A DNA stretch of 64,000 nucleotides from the NCBI GenBank assembly GCA_025738555.1, contig JAOVFP010000019.1:2356001-2420000 (forward strand), in the 5' to 3' direction. This stretch comes from Cyathus striatus (taxonomy: Eukaryota > Basidiomycota > Agaricomycetes > Agaricales > Nidulariaceae). Of the stretch, positions 1 to 11,355 are shown in pieces. The notes under the pieces were generated by a model. It was not told where the DNA came from, searched no databases, and worked only from the letters and a program-made list of their open reading frames with translations. Each line of letters opens with the position of its first letter. Position 1 is the stretch's first letter. The translations under genes were made by a program, and so were the position numbers.

Positions 1-600
1 TTCTAGTGAGTTTTTGGAATAGAATTCATCATGTAAAAGAGAATAGTCCACTGGATTTGTGTGTGATAGCTTGATGTGCACAGCAGGAATTGAACTCAAG
101 ACTGAATGGCATGGGAATTATCATGTGATATAAAAGTCATGAGTGTTGTTTCCTGTATGGAAACAATGCTCATGACTTACTCAAGTGTTGAATTGGATTT
201 GGTTGAAACTTTGAACTACACCACATCTGCTCACTGAGCTAGGGAAGTGCATGGGTAACCCATGGGTGTTTCTAGTCTGACTCACACCTGTACCCATCTA
301 AACCCTTACCTGTGAACCCATGGGTATTTTTAATACAGGCACTACAGGTTGTGTGTAATCTATGAGTTTTATTTTATTTAAACTGAATGTGAATGTACTA
401 CTTGTGTACTACATTGTAATTATATGAACCTACAAGTTTATTGTAGTAAATAATTGGTAAATGAGTGAATTGAACTAAGTATTCAGAGACTCTAAGGTGC
501 ACTGTAATAGCTGTAACATGAAGATATAAAACTAAGAGGTAATGAAGTGGAATAGATAATTAGTGCCAGTTAAAATGAATTCTAAGAGCTCAAACAAAGC
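1..600. other. AT-rich stretch without a gene
   Basis: I see no coding region. Two small inverted repeats are visible: a hairpin at 134-178 (listed separately) and ATGGGT/ACCCAT palindromes at about 250-266 and 314-326. These look like old MITE ends, but no target duplication was found. Confidence 0.5.
134..178. repeat. Hairpin with 20-bp arms
   Basis: The arms at 134-153 and 159-178 are reverse complements at about 18 of 20 positions, around a 5-nt loop. They begin AAGTCATGAG and end CTCATGACTT. Function is unknown; it may be the remnant of a small foldback element. Confidence 0.75.
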
Positions 601-800
601 AATTATTGTCACAATGATCCAACATTTGTGATAATGATGCTGGTATCATTATCATGATGATTGTCTCATTCTAATGATGCCAACATTGTTAGAATGATGT
701 TGGATTCATTAGAATAATACAGGATTCATTATAAAGACACTTGCATTATTCTAATGATATCAACATCATTAGAATGATGTTGGATTCATTATGATCACAC
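600..800. repeat. Degenerate short repeats of ATTAGAATGATGTTGGA type
   Basis: Units close to ATTAGAATGATG and TTGGATTCATTA recur about six times in alternating orientation, so the tract is full of small imperfect palindromes (ATTCTAATGATG and its complement). No protein is encoded. Confidence 0.65.
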
Positions 801-805
801 TTGTA

Positions 806-1250
806 TCTTTCTAACAATGCAGTAATTTACACTCCCCCAAGAGGTCTGTACGGATCTGTACAGATCCATACAGACCCATACAGAATTTACATGATGGCTA
901 TTATTATTATTAGAGGTGATTATTCTATACAGATTCCATACATATTCTGCATGGATTCTGTGTGTATTTATGCAGAATCTGTAAGATCTATTTAATACCT
1001 TAATTTTATGCATAGTGTCATGCTTAATGCATAGTGTCACACTTAATGCAGTGTCACATGCAAGGAAATAAGTATAATAAGACTCTGTACAGAATTTTCA
1101 GGTCTGTAATGCAGAATTCTGTGTAATCTGTATGGAATTTTCAGAATCTGTGCAGAATCTGCACAGATCCAAAAAAACCTCTGCCAAAAATAAAAAAATA
1201 TGTGCAGATTCCACATGGATTCTGCACAGATCTGTACAGAACACATGGCT
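806..1250. repeat. Cluster of CTGTACAGAT / GATTCTGCACAG palindromic repeats (MITE-like)
   Basis: The motifs CTGTACAGATC and CAGAATCTGTGCAG recur at least 15 times on both strands. The two edges (842-868 and about 1218-1240) are roughly inverted copies of each other. The ORFs on either strand here are low-complexity by-products of the repeat. No clean terminal inverted repeat or target duplication could be fixed. Confidence 0.55.
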
Positions 1251-1577
1251 AAGTGTAAAGAGCTCCAGAAGAGATGCATCATGTATTCAAAAGCAAGTAA
1301 AGGATAGTGCAGAGTTTTAGTTTACAATTGTAACTTGACCCATTAAGTCCTGTTATTAAGCAATTGGAAATAGTGGATTGAATACTTGGCTAAGTACTTT
1401 TACAGGTATAGTAACTTGTACAGAAGTGGTGATATCATATATGTTAATGCCCAGGTGATAAAGTCTGATGAATAATGCACAATAAGTCCATGATACATCT
1501 GATAGCGATGAAAATACAATAAAATAATAATAGCTAAGCACCCAATGGAATGATGGAGGTAACATGATTTGAGAGTT

Positions 1578-3062
1578 CTAAAATCTATCCCAGTTACTAG
1601 TCATGGTCGGTAAAATGTTCTTCTCCTTGTTCAAATACCACATTTGGATTAAAAGAATAGGCCAAGCAAGACGTTTCCAAAGCGGAACGGGTTTGTCGAG
1701 TATAAATTGGCACTCGTAAGCGATGACGTTCCAGAGAATTGCTATGGTTATTGGTATAGCTGTGTTTATATAGCCATTGAGTATTTCTGGCGAGGCATCC
1801 ATTCCGAATGCAAGCTATGAAAAGTGAGGCATAAGAAAATAAGTGTCAATGGTGGATGCGGTAAACCTACGGCAATATAACAAGCGGGAAGCAGTAATAT
1901 TAATGAAAGGTATGCGAAATGCTTCATATGTAATCGTATAGCTTTAAAAGAGTCAGTCAACCAGTTCCATGACCAATATGGGTAACTCACTTTTTCGACA
2001 TCTCCTAGGAGGTGCTGTCGTTATTCTCGTACACTTTTCATCACATATATTGAGCGCCTACATTTCGTTAACGTTGAAAGTGATGAATCCAAAGCAGATA
2101 CGCACCATATCCTTGAGGTCCTGGATCCGCTTGTCCAATATTGCTCTTTGCATCTCTAGCCGATTGATCTCATTCAGTAACAAACTGCAATATGTTCTTT
2201 GCGTTGTAGGGCTAATATAGCGGAGAGACTCGTCAAGTCCCGTTTCATCGTGGATATATTTCCCCGCTATACGAGGAGGGGGAGTGGTATATGAATATGC
2301 TTTAATCATCGTTATTAGACAAATAACATGTACGTCCGAGTCCAATCGAAAACTTACACATTCCTGTTTTTGGTTGTCGTCTATATTGTGATGTATTACG
2401 ATTCGCAAACTTCGGGGTTGGCGATTGTTTCTCGAAATACTGGTTATGAGCGCTAGCTTTTCCATTAACAGGTGCTAACCACTTGTCGCGCGAACCGTAG
2501 AACATGGGGACGCGGGTCTGGCGATCGTCCCATTGAGGTTTGAAATGCATATCAAAACCATCTATTCGGGTATTGTTAGTTTATAAATATATTTTTTCCC
2601 AGCCCAATGGAAAACTAACCGAAATGTATAAAGGATAAATCGTTTTCATTATTTGGATAATCGGGACAGGCAGGCATTGGAACATTGGTAAATGAATATG
2701 CTTTAAACATCGTTAGTAGAAAAATAGCATGTACATCGGTCCAACTGAAAACTTACACGTTTCTGTATTTGGTTGTTGTCTATGTTGTGATGTATTTTGG
2801 TTCGTGGACTTCGGGGCTGGGGATTGTTTCTTGAAATACTTGTTAACTTCGTCTACCCACGCAGGCGTCAATTTGACTGGGGGGTAAATATAGGCGCTAG
2901 CTGATGGATAATGACGCGAGAAGAGTCCGATAGGAAGAGAATTTGGACTGGCTTGGGATGTAAATTGGTGATCATAATATGGATAATCTGGGCAGGCAAT
3001 TATTGGGACATTGCTAGTAGATAACGGTATTCAATTTTTAGAAACTTACCTGTCGACAGCGG
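1578..3062 (-). CDS. Gene A: spliced membrane protein with Pro/Ser-rich N-terminus (unknown function)
   Basis: I do not recognise the family. Exons that keep one frame are 1578-1814, 1871-2014, 2106-2299, about 2358-2560 and upstream pieces to about 3060, all joined by GT-AG introns. The order is a polar N-terminal region (motif WVDEVNKYFKKQSPAPKS and a second copy NQYFEKQSPTPKF), then a helical, coiled-coil-like stretch (LLLNEINRLEMQRAILDKRI), then a hydrophobic C-terminus with two or three likely membrane segments (FAYLSLILLLPACYIA; INTAIPITIAILWNVIAY; LAWPILLIQMWYL), ending NWDRF. The start is uncertain and may lie in the repeated block at 3000-3340. The exon encoding the KKQSPAPK motif is tandemly duplicated with its donor site and following intron. 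It lies directly downstream of gene B on the same strand. Preserved frames across five exons argue for a real gene. Confidence 0.6.
2280..2880 (-). repeat. Tandem exon-intron duplication inside gene A
   Basis: Positions of about 2285-2460 and 2690-2865 are diverged copies, about 405 bp apart. Both carry the TATGAATATGCTTTAA acceptor region, an intron, the donor TGTAAGT and an exon encoding KKQSPAPKS or EKQSPTPKF. Both copies splice in the same phase, so the duplication lengthens the protein without breaking the frame. Confidence 0.75.
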
Positions 3063-3084
3063 CAAGCGTTGATGTACGCCGCCC

Positions 3085-3460
3085 CAAGAATGATTATTAC
3101 TATTCATCTTTTCTGAAGGCTCCCAAGCGAAAGGTTCCTGGTCAGGAGCACTCCCCGCCCTCTGCAATGAGCCCCTTAGCTTTAAAAACACGGCTTTAGT
3201 CTCTGCCAAATGTTGAGCATATACTCGAGTCAACTGAAATGTGCACGAACCATTATTACCATCCATCTTTTCTGAAGGTCCCTGAGTGAAAGGATTCTGG
3301 ATATCAGTACTTTCTGCCTTCTGCTTCTCTTGGGCATTTGAACGCAATTGTTCTTTCAATGAGCTCTTTGGCTTTAAAAAAATGGCTTTAGTCTCTGAAA
3401 AATGTTGAGCTTATACTCGAGCCAACTGAAATGTGCGCGAACCATTATCCACTTCAACAG
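3085..3460 (-). repeat. Tandem duplication of the gene B last-exon region
   Basis: The blocks at 3169-3278 and 3361-3450 are near-copies, 192 bp apart; a partial further copy at 3085-3165 matches 3247-3325. On the minus strand they encode NGSRTFQLARV (the C-terminal end of gene B, then a stop) and NGSCTFQLTRVYAQHLAETK (open). The duplicated tail of gene B therefore lies between gene B and gene A and leaves an open frame there (3000-3359). Confidence 0.7.
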
Positions 3461-5113
3461 AGCAATGTAGCTCAAGTCGTCGATATATGTCTTCAAGCTC
3501 TGGGAACGATTCTTCTCCCTGTCTCAATTGAGTGCCGGCTTTCATGATGGATTAAATCATGCAAGCACACCTCTTCCATTAGTAGTTTCCAGTCGTCATG
3601 TTGTATGATTGCGAGGCTTGCATCCGGAACCTCGATTAATGAATATATTGGTGAATGACAATTTATAGTGGAGCACAAATGTAGTTACCTTTTCGAGAAG
3701 ATACCGAGTTAGTATCCGAGATGGATGCATGGTCTATGAAATATTAATGGTAGCTTATTGTAACGAGAGAAGAACTCACATTAGACGGATTGGTGTAATT
3801 GGCCTTTGTTATAACATCATTTTCGTCGTCGGAAACATCGGACTCATCCGTTGTATCTTCATTACCCACGTTTCGCGATGATGAAAAATGCGATGACCGT
3901 CTATAGGGAATATATTTTGTACATGGGATGATCTCTTTGGCATGAGTCATTTCTACAATTGGCTTGACCTTTACGCTTCCAGTTAAATATTTCTCCCACA
4001 TCCATTGACTAAGTTCAACACAAAAAGTGCGGACAAAGACAGTTTGATTTGCGACCTTCGAAACAGGCTTTGGTCCATACTTTGTTCGTGCAGGACCAGA
4101 TTGGTTCCAATGGTAAGTATAGGCCGATTCAGATGTGTCGGTGTTCTGAATTTGGGAGTGTGAGGTAGTTGCACTAAATCGAATGTCAACAGAGCCAGAA
4201 GGAGGGAGGTTACTTTGAGAAAAGCTCCTAATGCCCAGGATGTGCAATTGTCATGTCCTGTAACGACGTGGAGTGATCCGTTCACTGCATCTCGAGCTCG
4301 AGTCGCATTCGCATAATAATACCATGCTTCTGCATTATGACCAATATAATCTTTGAATTCTCCTGGACTAAGAAGGTCCTCGCCATAGGAACCTTCTGGA
4401 AGTACAATAAATGCGCCTTCTTTATCTTCACAATTGAAGTGATATTCGCTTGCTACTTCTAATCTGTAATGAGAGCAATAAATGAATAAGTGCTAAATAT
4501 GTAATTTGATACTATCACCTACGGAGGCAGTGTTTGATTTCCTACTATGCTCCCCTTCATGTCCTTACTCATTAGAAAAGTACCTTGGGACAGCTCCTCG
4601 TTTATGTGAATATCCGGTTTTGCTACTGGTTTAAAACCTTTTGGAACACGATTTCCATTCACTGGATGTTCTGCTGGAAGACAAATATTAAAGAGGAAGT
4701 CAAAATATCCGTTGGATTTGATTATTCCAACATCTCCAACGCGGATCCCACTCTCTACATACTCTGCAGGAAGGTTGGTACTAGGACTTGGGCACCACAT
4801 CGGGTATCCATAGCCTTTTGGCCATAGTAAACGAGCATATAACTCGCTGTCTTTCTCCGTCGCCGAAGAATTAAATCTGGATATTGAAGGAGGCACATCA
4901 TTCTTTTCACATTAGTAATCACAAGCGTATCAATAAAAACAGATCGCAGCATACCACAGGAGATAGAAATGTTTGATCTAGCGCATATCAGAGTGAAAGC
5001 TTTTATTAGGTTAATGTTTAAGAATACGTACGATTGGTATGCTGAATGAAATCTCGTCCCACTGTAGTATGTCGTCCTCCAAGAGTTGTAACACCGCTTG
5101 GATTATTTGGCAT
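3411..5113 (-). CDS. Gene B: conserved Agaricomycete protein of unknown function, one apparent 1-nt frameshift
   Basis: Exons are about 5032-5113 (start MPNNPSG), one or two small exons near 4955-4977 that are unclear, about 4523-4901, 3780-4463, 3689-3733, 3571-3630 and 3411-3518. I recognise a protein common in mushroom genomes from these blocks: LLWPKGYGYPMWCPSPSTNL, GDVGIIKSNGYFDFLFNICL, EDKEGAFIVLPEGSYGEDLL, NGSLHVVTGHDNCTSWALGA, HPSRILTRYLLEK and VPDASLAIIQHDDW. Its function is unknown to me. In exon 3780-4463 the frame changes by one base at 4219-4224. One more A in the run of four (plus strand) would restore GAFSQSN, and all later exons are in the second frame and match the family. 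It is therefore a recent pseudogene or a homopolymer error. The intron at 3631-3688 would end in GAG, an unusual acceptor. Confidence 0.8.
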
Positions 5114-6140
5114 GCTCCATGCACTGTTGGATATATGTTAATAAGCCAATCGACAAACTCGTCACACCACCTACCGAGGGACGGCAAGGACCGACGGCAT
5201 TAATGTGATTGCTGGAGTTGTGAAATCTATCACTATTTTATATCAAAAGCTATGAGTTGACACGTAGAAGTATTGAGAAGGTTGGATGATGGTGGGAACG
5301 TGAGCGATAGCATGAGTCGATAAGGTGCGAAGATACTTAAAGCCCTCTGATTTGAAGCCCTTTGTTGGCATTTAGGTTCGAAAAAGAAAACAGTTCCTTG
5401 AAACACTTTCGCCTGTCAGAAAATTGCATCAGGTGAATACTCATATGGAAGAATAAAAGCTAGCTATACGGCAGCCAGGGACCAAGGAACCTGATCTAAT
5501 AATACATTCTGAACCCTTTGACTAACGTCAAGATTACGTAGTCCTTTATATGTATGGTCATCACTTCACGCAAGGCGAAGGAATGTTGAATCTAGACTGA
5601 ATTGGTGGGGGGGGGGGTTGAATTAGCTGAACGGATCTGAAGCAGAGAATGAGTGGGTAGAGGTCGACAAGTAGTACCTAAATCTGTCATTCACCCCTAT
5701 CATTCTAGTCTAATAAAAAAATTCCGATGTCAACGGTTTGTTAGCCCTATCGATATGTTATATGCTTTACCCTTGTGTCTTGACACATATAAGATCATCG
5801 GACATGGTTACATCCCCAGTAGTACTTGGGCGGCAAGCTTTGGTTTGCCGCCAGAGAACGACATCACTGACTTAATCACGCCATATCTGAAGGATGAATA
5901 ATACCTACCATCATGTCCAATTTTAAGCATTCGACCTCGTCCCCAGGGAGTATTGTTTATGATATAGGGGAGCAAAGTTTTGTAAGCCCTGGTCCACTGT
6001 TCTACATTGTTGGATGTTTGAAATGACAAATGACGAAGAGTTCATTGAAGTGAAGTTTAACTACTGTTTTACCGTCCGAACGATGAAAACATATACCAGA
6101 ACGACGTGGCTGTCTTCCCACGTGCTCTCAACTTGTGTCA
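5114..6140. other. No confident gene; one conserved-looking minus-strand fragment
   Basis: This stretch holds the presumed promoter of gene B, an 11-base G run at 5607-5617, and a minus-strand open frame at 5808-6029 reading WTRAYKTLLPYIINNTPWGR then GKPKLAAQVLLGM. Its composition looks protein-like, but I cannot name it and it has no clear flanking exons. It may be a gene remnant. Confidence 0.35.
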
Positions 6141-6531
6141 CCTCAGACAAGGGTGGATCGGATCGCTGTAAATATGGTACAACCCGATTTACTTAACAAT
6201 TAGAATGGTTATTAAAATATGTTATCTGACCGATGTGTGAGCAAATCTAGAATATGTGCAAGAATAGGAAAACTGACCGATCCATGCAACATATTTACAA
6301 TAAGATCCGTGACCCCATCCGTTCCTAGACCAATCGGAAAATTTTCGGAGGCTCGGTTCATGTTGCACAGGTAAAATCGGCACGAAACAATTGGAACAAT
6401 AAGCAGATGTATTACCCAATTTAGAATTTTCTAATGCATCTGACACATTACATATTTTATGGCATATTCTAATTGTTACAAAAATCGGGATGTACCATAT
6501 TTACATGAACCCGATTTAGGCCTGTCTGAGG
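6141..6531. mobile_element. Foldback MITE, about 391 bp with arms of about 100 bp
   Basis: Starting from CCTCAGACA at 6141 and its complement ending at 6531, the ends are inverted copies over about 100 bp. Shared blocks are TGTAAATATGGTACA, CCCGATTT, TAACAATTAGAAT and AAAATATGT. No transposase is present. No target duplication is certain; similarity may continue weakly for another 20 bp outside. Confidence 0.8.
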
Positions 6532-6570
6532 TGTGTACTACACTTGTTGCCGCAGTGCCGCAGAGCACAC

Positions 6571-6660
6571 GGTTCTATGGAAAGCCTAACAACCACGCTC
6601 AATTTCATCAAGTGAAATTGATTTCCGACATCCGGCATCACAGCTTTTCCGCTTAGAATT
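6571..6660 (+). repeat. Dispersed repeat R1, copy 1
   Basis: A block containing TATGGAAAGCCTAACAACCA and GAAATTGATTTCCGACATCC recurs at 21690-21775 (reversed) and, more diverged, at 49960-50035. All three can be read as YGKPNNHAQ, but no longer coding context is shared. It is probably part of an unidentified element. Confidence 0.65.
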
Positions 6661-8540
6661 TACTATTTCGTAATGCTCACATAAGAATGTAATTCCATAC
6701 TTACGATCTATATATCGTGTACCGGAACCGTATGCCTGCCTCTTTCGCTTCAACATTCAGCGCCAGCGCTCAGTGTCCAGCCTCGGCTAAGTCAGGGTCC
6801 CTCCCATATCATGTCACTGCCACGGCCCACCACTGTCGATTTTCTCCTCCTGACACCTATCTCGTGCCTACCTTTTGTCAAGAGAATATCCTTATAATAT
6901 CCTATAGGCTACGGTCGAGGGATATTAGTTGCGAATGTGAACAGTTGGACATTGATCAGGGGGAAAAGGTTCGTGTTTCGCTCGCCTGAATGAACACACA
7001 ACAGGTCTCACGAGTCGAAGAAGATGATGGAGTTCTTAAAATCTTGGGAATGGGGCTTTATTCTACTCGACGAGGTCCACGTCGTTCCAGCTCGTTCTCA
7101 GTCTCTCGTTTTGTTCTTCTTTTTCATATTTGTTGCTCCCTGTCACTCTCGGCTATCGCGGTGGGTTCCGCTCATTCAGAAACATTCCAGAACTTCGTCT
7201 CGAAGTTCTGGCTCTTATTGTGTTGTCATCGCTCTCATTTACATCGCTAACACCTTATTTTACAACCTTAGGACCTTAATGCTAGACGGATGTGCCAGCG
7301 GCGTATCATCGAAGTTTGTAGTGTGGCTACCCCAATGGAAAGTTAAAAGGAGTGCTCAGTGAACTCAGAAAGTCGCATGAGTCAAGAACATCACATGAGA
7401 CCATTGAAAAGTAGCACATAGTTGGTGGTACTTTTGTTATACTTGCTTATCAACAGGGGCAATCAGGTCGTATGTCCGTTGTGAAGAGTGTTCCAGAAGG
7501 TTTAGGTACTGTCTGGGCTTTGGATGCGGTGACTTGGGCGGTTTTGAGGGTAGGGCTTGTAGATATTAAATGCCCTTGTGGGGATCGAACTCAAAGGCTG
7601 TTGAGTAGTAAGCAAGGCTATATTTGCACCGTGTTATGTATACTTAGCTACATTTGCGCGCTCATGGTTTTTCATCTATAAATTCTATCTCTGTCTACTA
7701 CATTTTACAAAATTCATTACAAAACCTATATATTTTCCAATCTCTCGTAGCTCTACTAACTACTCATTTTATTTCTATCTTGGTTTACCTTCAGAACGAC
7801 AGAAGTAACCTAAGCAAGTAAGTATTTACGCAGCTAAAGGCTACTCCTGCCATAAAAGGCTATAAACCAACTCGGTTATGTTGACCGAGAAGTCCCTGGA
7901 AGCAGTACCTTCTCGAGTTCTGTAGAATACATAGGACTACACAAGAACAATCTAGATATATTAGTACTACAAGGTATATAGCTCGTTGTGTAGATAGGAA
8001 AAACAACCTTTTTTACTACCTTTCAACTCAGTGTGAACTGTAAGAATCCGGCACTCGACTTAAGGCTTCGCGCTAAGTCTCGTATCATTGCTAAAAGGGT
8101 ACATAGTATTTCATACCTATCTACTCGCTACAAACGTACTACATAAGTTAGTATTGTCGATTGCTGAATATCAACGGATAGTCCAATCGGTGGTAGCCCG
8201 TGACGTACTTGATCTCCAGCTTGGCTGACTCACGCTTCGAGAACTCGACCCTTACCGAACGTACTAAGCATTCTCGCATTCAGACACATTATTACTCAAA
8301 TCTACACTAAACTACAGGGTACGTTCCGATTTCGAAACCGCTTTGCTAAACCTTCGTGTATTCACAGGAATACACCAACATCAAGTTCTTACGAACCATA
8401 ACACACCGTGGTATTAATAGAACTCCTGACATGAATAAGACTCTGAATACGAGGGACATTCAGGTACCAGGCGTGTCCCTCAGATCACCGTGAAATAAAA
8501 CATAAACTTGAATTGCAATATAACTGTAACTGTACTATCA
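6661..8540. other. Unassigned intergenic DNA
   Basis: No recognised gene. Plus-strand open frames at 6717-6989, 6990-7250 and 7472-7681 show no domain that I know. At 7700-8500 the sequence is non-coding, with scattered TACTAC and TCGAG motifs. It could include long terminal repeat debris, but I found no paired ends. Confidence 0.35.
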
Positions 8541-8549
8541 TAATTTCAG
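8541..8549. repeat. Target-site duplication, left copy (TAATTTCAG)
   Basis: These nine bases directly precede the left end of the 2.8-kb element and are repeated exactly at 11356-11364. Confidence 0.85.
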
Positions 8550-11355
8550 GGGCCGTCAACTTTTCGAGTTACCGGTAACTCGAATGGAACTCAACTGGAA
8601 CTCGACCGGAACTTAACTTAGGAACTCACCTGTAACTCAAAAAATGTAAATTACCTGAATTTGTATGGTATATCACAGACATTCCAATGCTGCTATGGAT
8701 TACTAGATTAGTGCTCACTTACTATTGCGCCTCCGCGCTCATTATTTCCCACGCCCCTGAATGCTGATCATTAATTTGATCTGATGCTTCTGCCTCCATC
8801 AAATTGATCAATAAGTGCCGCATGTTGTTTTCCATGGCGTGTTTGATCGCATTCATAAGCCTCATCATCGTTGTAAACAGTGAGCATTCATTATTTTCAT
8901 TTCTGGTCGAGTTCTTGGGTGATTCCTCTCAATATTTTTGTGAACATTAATGTATATTAAATGCTTCAACTGTACAGCTAAATTACCTATAAAATAGTAT
9001 GATAGGCTCAGATTCTTATTATTAATACTATATTTTATGTAAGCACAGTACATGATGTTTATGCAACTAAGATGTTATATAACATACAAAATTACTAGCT
9101 TCATATTGTAAAAAAAATTACAGGAAGAATCCAAAAAGTGAGAGAAGAATGCACAAAATACGTGCTCACTGTTGAACATGATGATGGAAGAAGTGCAATG
9201 CGATCACCATCAATGCATCGGAAGCAAGTGGAGTTATCGGGGATTTGATGGCTGATGTGATGGCGCTATTTTTACACATCTGCAGCGGCAGGGGTGGGCG
9301 TGGGAAACAACGAGCTGAGGGATCGTGACAACAATGAGCATGATAATAAAGTATGGGTTTTTTGTAATGGAATTTGAGGAACTTAAAGTAGGAACTTAAC
9401 TGGAACTCAACTGGAACTCGAATGGAACCCGACTCAAATTTAAGTGGAGTTGAGTTGTCATTTACCACTCAAAGGTAACTCGATGGGAACTCGACTGACA
9501 CTCAAATTTAGCTTAAGTGAGGAACTCGATGGAACTTAACTTTTACTCAAAAAAAAATAAGCGAGGAACTCAACTCCACTCAATGGAACTTAACTTTCAC
9601 TCAAAAAATAAGCAAGAAACTTAACTTTACTCAAGGGAACTTAACTTTTACTCGAAAAATAAGCAAGTTGTATAATGAATACCTTACAATAATTATACAA
9701 TAGTTTGTGTTGTTTCCTGCCCCCCCACTCACTGTTTCCCACGCCTATAATTCAATGTTTATTCATTTCCTATTAGTTGCACATTCTCATTGTTGCCCGC
9801 ACCTCCGCACATAATTTCCCACGCTTCCGCTTAACATATCACGCCTACATACTTTCGCGCTCAATGTTTCCCATGCTCTGCTCATTGTCACCCGTACCAC
9901 CGCTCATAATTTCACATGCTTCCGCTATCATTCTGATCTCTACTCATACTATCCCGCACTCCCACTCATGATTTCCCATGCTTCTGTTATTATTCTGCTG
10001 TTCACTCTGTCCGCTTTCGCTTCTCCTCTAATCCGCTCGCAATTTCCCGTGCATTTCATCATTCCCGCCCTCCCGCTCATACTTTCCCACGCCTCCGCTT
10101 CTGCTGTTCACTGCTGTCCGCACCCCCGCATAACATTTTCCCACGCTCTCGCTGATCATTCCAACCTCTTTTCACTTTCCCGCCCTCCCGCCTATATTTT
10201 CCCACGCCTCCGCTTTTCACTTCTGATGCTCATTGCTGTCTGCTTCTACTTCCCATGCCTCCGCTTCTGTTGTTCACTGCTGTCCGCATCCCCGCTCGAA
10301 ATTTCCCACGCTTTCGTTGATTATTTCGACCTCTGTTCATTATCTCCCGCCCTCCTACTCATAGTTTCCCATGCCTCCGCTCTTACTTTCCCACACAATT
10401 AATACACTTTTCCAACAAATCACATAATCTACTGTACAAAGCATGGAACATATTATTATAAAGGACTAAATACATATGTAACTCGCATTTTTTATATGGT
10501 TATTTACATTATTACTTAATATAATATGGTCTACTATGTGTATAACAACTTACATTAAGTGATGAAAAAAGATTGAAAGAAAAGGAGCAAGAACTGAGCT
10601 AAAAATTTAAGAAAAGACTTGCTTGCTGTTAAGGATGATGACTAGGAAGAGTGCCCATCAACAATCCCATGGTGTGTTCATATGTTGACGTCGCGGTGAT
10701 AAATATTTGAGTTGATGTAAGTGATGGATAGTACAACACACATGCAAATAATAAAGGCAGGCAGCGTGCATGGGAATTATTGAGCAGAGTTGTAGAAAAC
10801 ATTAGGCAGGTGGGGGTATGGGAACAGAGCAGTAATTATAGTAGTGATTAGTGTATACTTACTGTACACTTGAAACTTGAATATTTGGAACTCAACTTAC
10901 ACCTGATAGGAACTTAATATAACTCAAGGGAACTCAACTTTCACCAAAAAAAACTTAGTGAGGAACTTAAGTTCACTCGAAAAACTTAAATTTAACTCGA
11001 AAAAATTAACAGGAGCTCAAAATGTTAGCAGCCCCTCTACTTAGCTTTAAGGAACTTAACTTTCACTCAAAATACACAAGTGAGTAACTTACCTTGTCTC
11101 AAAGGAACTCGACTTTCACTCAAAAAAATAATAAGTGGTGAACTTAAGATAACTCGAGGGAACTCGACTTTTCAAAAAAAAAAAAAAAAAAAGCGAGGAA
11201 CTTAAGTCCACTCGAAATAAGAAATGGCCACTTGAGATAACTTAACTTTGACTTGAAAAAGGTAAGCAAGCTTAAAAGTGGAACTCAACTGTAACTTAAG
11301 TGTAACTTAACTTGAACTCGAAAAACTCGACAGGAACTCGAAATGTTAGCAGCCC
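8550..11355. mobile_element. 2.8-kb non-autonomous DNA element built of GGAACTCRACT repeats
   Basis: The ends are inverted: the left begins GGGCCGTCAACTTTTCGAGT and the reverse of the right begins GGGCTGCTAACATTTCGAGT. The flanks are exact copies of TAATTTCAG. Target duplications of 8-9 bp with such ends point to a hAT-like element. No transposase is encoded. Three tracts (about 8555-8645, 9360-9670 and 10870-11345) consist of GGAACTCAACT / GGAACTCGACT repeats, and a central tract of CCCACGCCTCCGCT repeats follows its own rules. An end-like sequence (GTTAGCAGCCC) also occurs inside at about 11026-11036, suggesting internal duplication or nesting. The insertion overlaps the stop codon of the alpha-kinase gene. 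Confidence 0.85.
9720..10400 (+). repeat. TTTCCCACGCCTCCGCT minisatellite-like tract
   Basis: Units near TTTCCCACGCCTCCGCT, alternating with CATTGCTGTCCGCACCCCCG-like units, repeat about 20 times with much variation. A short outlier lies at 8728-8760. The 144-residue open frame at 9968-10402 is a product of this repeat, not a gene. Confidence 0.75.

Noticed and set aside
801..1320. Overlapping ORFs on both strands rich in YRSVQ and CADSAQ
   Set aside because: They arise from palindromic nucleotide repeats read in either direction.
7575..7600. GGGGATCGAACTC, resembling the T-arm end of a tRNA on the minus strand
   Set aside because: The bases beside the TTCGATC loop do not form the 5-bp T stem, and no acceptor, D or anticodon arm can be folded around it.
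9968..10402. 144-residue ORF in the centre of the 2.8-kb element
   Set aside because: It is a translation of the CCCACGCCTCCGCT minisatellite and has no protein-like composition.
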